Origin: Ginkgo biloba | Taxonomy: Eukaryota > Streptophyta > Ginkgoopsida > Ginkgoales > Ginkgoaceae | DNA length: 12,539 nucleotides | Assembly (NCBI GenBank): GCA_024626585.1 | Contig: JANKJI010000001.1 | Coordinates: forward strand, 249,827,080-249,839,618 | Reading direction: 5' to 3' | Part shown: positions 10,104 through 12,539 of the stretch, piece by piece | How positions within the stretch are numbered: the stretch's first letter is position 1 | Layout: every line of letters begins with the position of its first letter | Program-made: the position numbers and the translations under genes | Notes under the pieces: generated by a model | What the model saw: only the letters and a program-made list of their open reading frames with translations | Database searches by the model: none | Told to the model about the DNA's origin: nothing

Positions 10104-11348
10104 TGGCTAGAGGCTTCCGTAACTTTGCAACATTGGCATGTTCCAACATATTTAATATAATTGTGAGTGCCTAGAGCAATTGGTAGTTTGTGTCTAGCCA
10201 AAGATGAGTTCCCCCATTGTTGACAGATGAGAGCAAGATTGAACTCAGGTGCCTTCTCCCTTCCAATTAAACCCTCCATTGTCTAAGTCTTTTGCAGCCC
10301 TCTTCTTATTAGGGCCTCCAGCTTGAGCACATTCATGATGTCTCCATTGGCCTTCCACCACTAATGTGGGGGCACTTCCATCCTTGGTTATCAATCTCAT
10401 GAGTTTGATTTGGAACTCTACCCTGCCTCATGCTTTATAATGGCCATCCCTTTGTCTCTCAAAACTCTATACATAATCACAAAATGTTGAGATAAATTGA
10501 ACTTCCAAAATCTGTGAGTGTAGAAAAGCTTTTGGATGAAGATATGAAATTTTTTCTTGGGTTGGTTCCATATTTATTCTGCTTTACATAGAAGGTGCCT
10601 TCCTCTGGAAGAGATGGTGAAGAGACAAGATGCATCTTCCTGAAAGTTCAAATGACCTCAAATCATCCTTCGTCATTTCCAAAAAAATACTTTCCCTGTA
10701 CACCATCATTGATTGGAAATGTGCTTAGGCAGGGTATCCATTACCTTCTCTTCTCAGGAGTTCTTGATTGACAGAATAATGGCTTAACAGGTATGAATTA
10801 GTGTTTTCAACTATCATTGTACCTGAAGTAAATGCAGGGCAAAATGGTCGTTCAGCTACGAGAGATAAGTGGTTTATTTCTTTCTGTGTCCACACCATTA
10901 AAAGCAAATAACCTTCTGATGCTCATTGCTTAAGGAGTAAATGTCTATACTTGTAAGCCAAATAGACCTTTAAATGAACAGCTGTGACTAATACCCCCAT
11001 CTCTTGTATTGCATTGCATGGAGTCAATACCACCTTAAATCTTCTCATTTGCTCCTTGTCTTTGTCATTTGCAAACCATGTTTGTTCATATTGTAAATTG
11101 ACTTGGTTGTCATGCATGGGGCTTATCACCATTGACTTCCATGAAATTTTCCAGAAAGGATTTCCTTTGAAGCATGAAAGAATCTACGTCTGAGTATACC
11201 ATGTTGCAAAGGAGCTCGCACTAATCTTTGACTTGTTAACCAAGAAATGTGTGCCCCTGTATAAAGTGATATACTATTATTGACCTTTCGGTGCACTCAT
11301 GAATAGCAAGAAAAGTTTTTGTTTTCTTCCTTAAAAATTTTGGCCCAT
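10104..11348 (-). other. Stretch with short unidentified minus-strand open frames
   Basis: No gene can be assigned. Minus-strand frames of 60-70 codons at 10725-10907 and 10923-11132 are open but match no family I know; the second contains QTWFANDKDKEQMRRFKVV. Between 10104 and 10700 the minus strand has several uninterrupted 40-50-codon segments in different phases, for example one containing ALICQQWGNSSLARHKLPI. This suggests the coding relic at 9061-10103 may extend further upstream in decayed form. No retroelement motif is visible. Confidence 0.3.
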
Positions 11349-11888
11349 GTCTAGAAGGTTTAAGTTGTGGTATTATGGGACCCCCTTTACACTCATCAAA
11401 ATTTAAAGATTTATGAAGGGACTTTTTTGTCTATTTTGTCATTTTGCTTGTTCCTTCTAGCCATGGAAAAAATCTACATGTCTATATGTATCTTTTCACT
11501 TTCTTCTCCTACATGATAAGGATATTTTTTTGTCAACTCTGTGAATGCTTCCCATGTTTTTATCCAATTTTGACAATCAAACACCAATTACTGAGTGGAA
11601 TGCATTGCCTCATTTCAATCAATTGCTCTTGTTCTTTGGAGATTGTATTGTTCTTTGTGATAATCCGATTTTCGCACTTTGTTTGGAATGGTTGATCTTG
11701 TATGTATGTTTTGACATTGGGATTAACGTGAACCACACCATGCTCTCTGATCTTGATGTTTCTCTAGATATGTAACTTGGACGTGTTGGCAATTTATGAA
11801 GTCGACTTGGGTTACCCATGCCTAGAATCCACAATTAGCCAAGCCGTTCATATATTAGAGATTATTTGTCCACTTAAACCTTCTAGAC
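11349..11888. repeat. Perfect 17-bp inverted repeat, arms ~506 bp apart
   Basis: GTCTAGAAGGTTTAAGT at 11349-11365 is the exact reverse complement of 11872-11888. The right arm is part of the gypsy coding remnant (minus-strand SRRFK). Recognisable gypsy similarity stops just after this arm. The enclosed 506 bp shows no motif I can name on either strand. No target-site duplication was identified beside the arms. Confidence 0.75.
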
Positions 11889-12539
11889 GACTTCAACAAT
11901 TTGGTGAAAGGAGTTGCTATCTTGGAGTTGTTATGCCTATTGAACATTGTGATGTCATCAAGAAGCACTATCATAAACCTCCCTAAGAAAGGCTTGAGGA
12001 CATTATTCATTCATCTCATGAACGTGGTTGGAGCATTAGTCAGACCGGAGGATCACTATATACTCATAATGGCTGTCCCTTGTTGTAAAACCTATCTTCT
12101 CCAAGTTCTTTGGATAAATAAGGATCTAATGATAGCCACTCAAATCAATTTTGGAAAATGTAGCGGCTCCTTTCATAGTGTCCAAAGTGTTATTGATCTT
12201 GGGAAGAAGATATTTGTCCTTAATGGTCGTCTTATTTAAGGCACGGTATATATGTCCTTAATGGTTGCCTTATTCTCACGGAATTTGTCTTTTTGTTGAC
12301 GAGTATAATTGGTGCACCATAAGGAGATTTAGAGGGTTTGATCAAACCCTAATCTTACTACTCTTGTATATGCTTCTCCACCTCTTCCTTCTCTACATGT
12401 CTCAGTCTAAAAGGGAATCCTTAAGTTGTTCTTGATCCCTTCCTCTCACACTATCTTGTGGTCCACTTCCTTGGGAATCTCATCGTGAAACACATCGGCA
12501 TATTCTGAGAATAAAGGAACCATCTATATAGGAATCTGC
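11889..12539 (-). pseudogene. Ty3/gypsy retrotransposon pol (reverse transcriptase) remnant
   Basis: Reading leftward on the minus strand, the gypsy order is clear. FSEYADVFHDEIP and VDHKI (12430-12515) form the linker before the reverse transcriptase (RT). RLRHVEKEEVEKHIQE comes next, then [39 protein letters not shown] and [13 protein letters not shown] near 12130-12160. Then come FTTRDSHYEYIV, GLTNAPTTFMR, and VLKPFLGRFMIVLLDD, with the catalytic LLDD at 11954-11965. SKIATPFTKLLK and RRFKW, which belong to the RT/RNase H junction, follow. Such enzymes copy element RNA into DNA in cytoplasmic particles. The copy is dead: a TGA follows VDHKIV, a one-base shift sits at PF/RLR, TAG-TAA and TAG lie before GLIKPS, a TAG follows GYH, a shift precedes GLTNAP, and a TGA lies in FMR-MNN. 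About 70-80 residues expected between LLDD and SKIA are missing. The N-terminal side (protease, gag) lies beyond the right edge. RNase H and integrase are not recognisable to the left. Confidence 0.9.
12211..12281. repeat. 38-bp internal duplication inside the gypsy RT block
   Basis: TGTCCTTAATGGT at 12215 and again at 12253 starts two imperfect copies, each followed by a CTTATT block and CACGG. On the minus strand this gives the RT motif twice, first as NKATIKDIY and then as NKTTIKDKY after YRALNK. An intact element has it once, with three or four residues between the VR and DYRALNK motifs. Confidence 0.8.

Noticed and set aside
11545-11834. Overlapping open frames on both strands between the inverted-repeat arms
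   Set aside because: Up to about 80 codons each, no recognisable RNase H, integrase or other domain; not enough to call a gene.
11901-12239. 112-codon plus-strand open frame
   Set aside because: It is the antisense shadow of the gypsy RT remnant, where the minus strand shows the real motifs including LLDD.
11889-12539. Endogenous caulimovirid (plant pararetrovirus) instead of gypsy
   Set aside because: The linker VFHDEIP with VDHKI, the SPYGAP and YRALNK wording and the KIATPFTKLLK junction fit Ty3/gypsy retrotransposons better, and no virus-specific motif is visible. A pol phylogeny would settle it.

Overview
This window looks like nuclear DNA from a land plant. It is AT-rich. It carries decayed plant-type retroelements: a LINE (non-LTR) remnant near the left end and a Ty3/gypsy pol remnant on the minus strand at the right end. 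The rest is long non-coding sequence with short local duplications and a GA microsatellite. There are no bacterial-style operons, ribosome binding sites or compact coding. A large repeat-rich plant genome, possibly a gymnosperm, would fit, but the species is inference only.

Layout. Positions 1-948 hold no recognisable gene. Positions 949-1293 (+) hold the zinc-binding (zf-RVT type) tail of a LINE ORF2, broken by stops and a frameshift. Positions 1294-8742 are mostly featureless. They contain a 35-bp direct repeat pair (1589/1696), a 65-bp tandem duplication (2374-2499), a diverged ~60-bp tandem pair (4648-4767) and a GA microsatellite (8124-8146). A few splice-site-bounded open segments at 3081-3160, 4525-4592 and 5386-5456 could be exons of an unrecognised plus-strand gene, but chance is a strong alternative. 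Positions 8743-8974 contain two more tandem duplications (56-bp and 25-bp periods).

Positions 9061-10103 on the minus strand read like an old, frameshifted coding relic of unknown family, with an internal ~215-bp duplication. Positions 10104-11340 hold further short open frames that I cannot identify. Positions 11889-12539 (minus) are the clearest coding remnant: reverse transcriptase of a Ty3/gypsy element, with the catalytic LLDD box still visible. It has several stops and frameshifts, a 38-bp internal duplication and a large internal deletion. Its N-terminal side runs off the right edge. A perfect 17-bp inverted repeat (11349-11365 / 11872-11888) lies exactly where the gypsy similarity ends.

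I see no intact gene and no genes that act together. I found no convincing new biological system. The points worth a second look are the rearrangements inside the gypsy relic, the duplicated unidentified coding relic, and the possible hidden exons.
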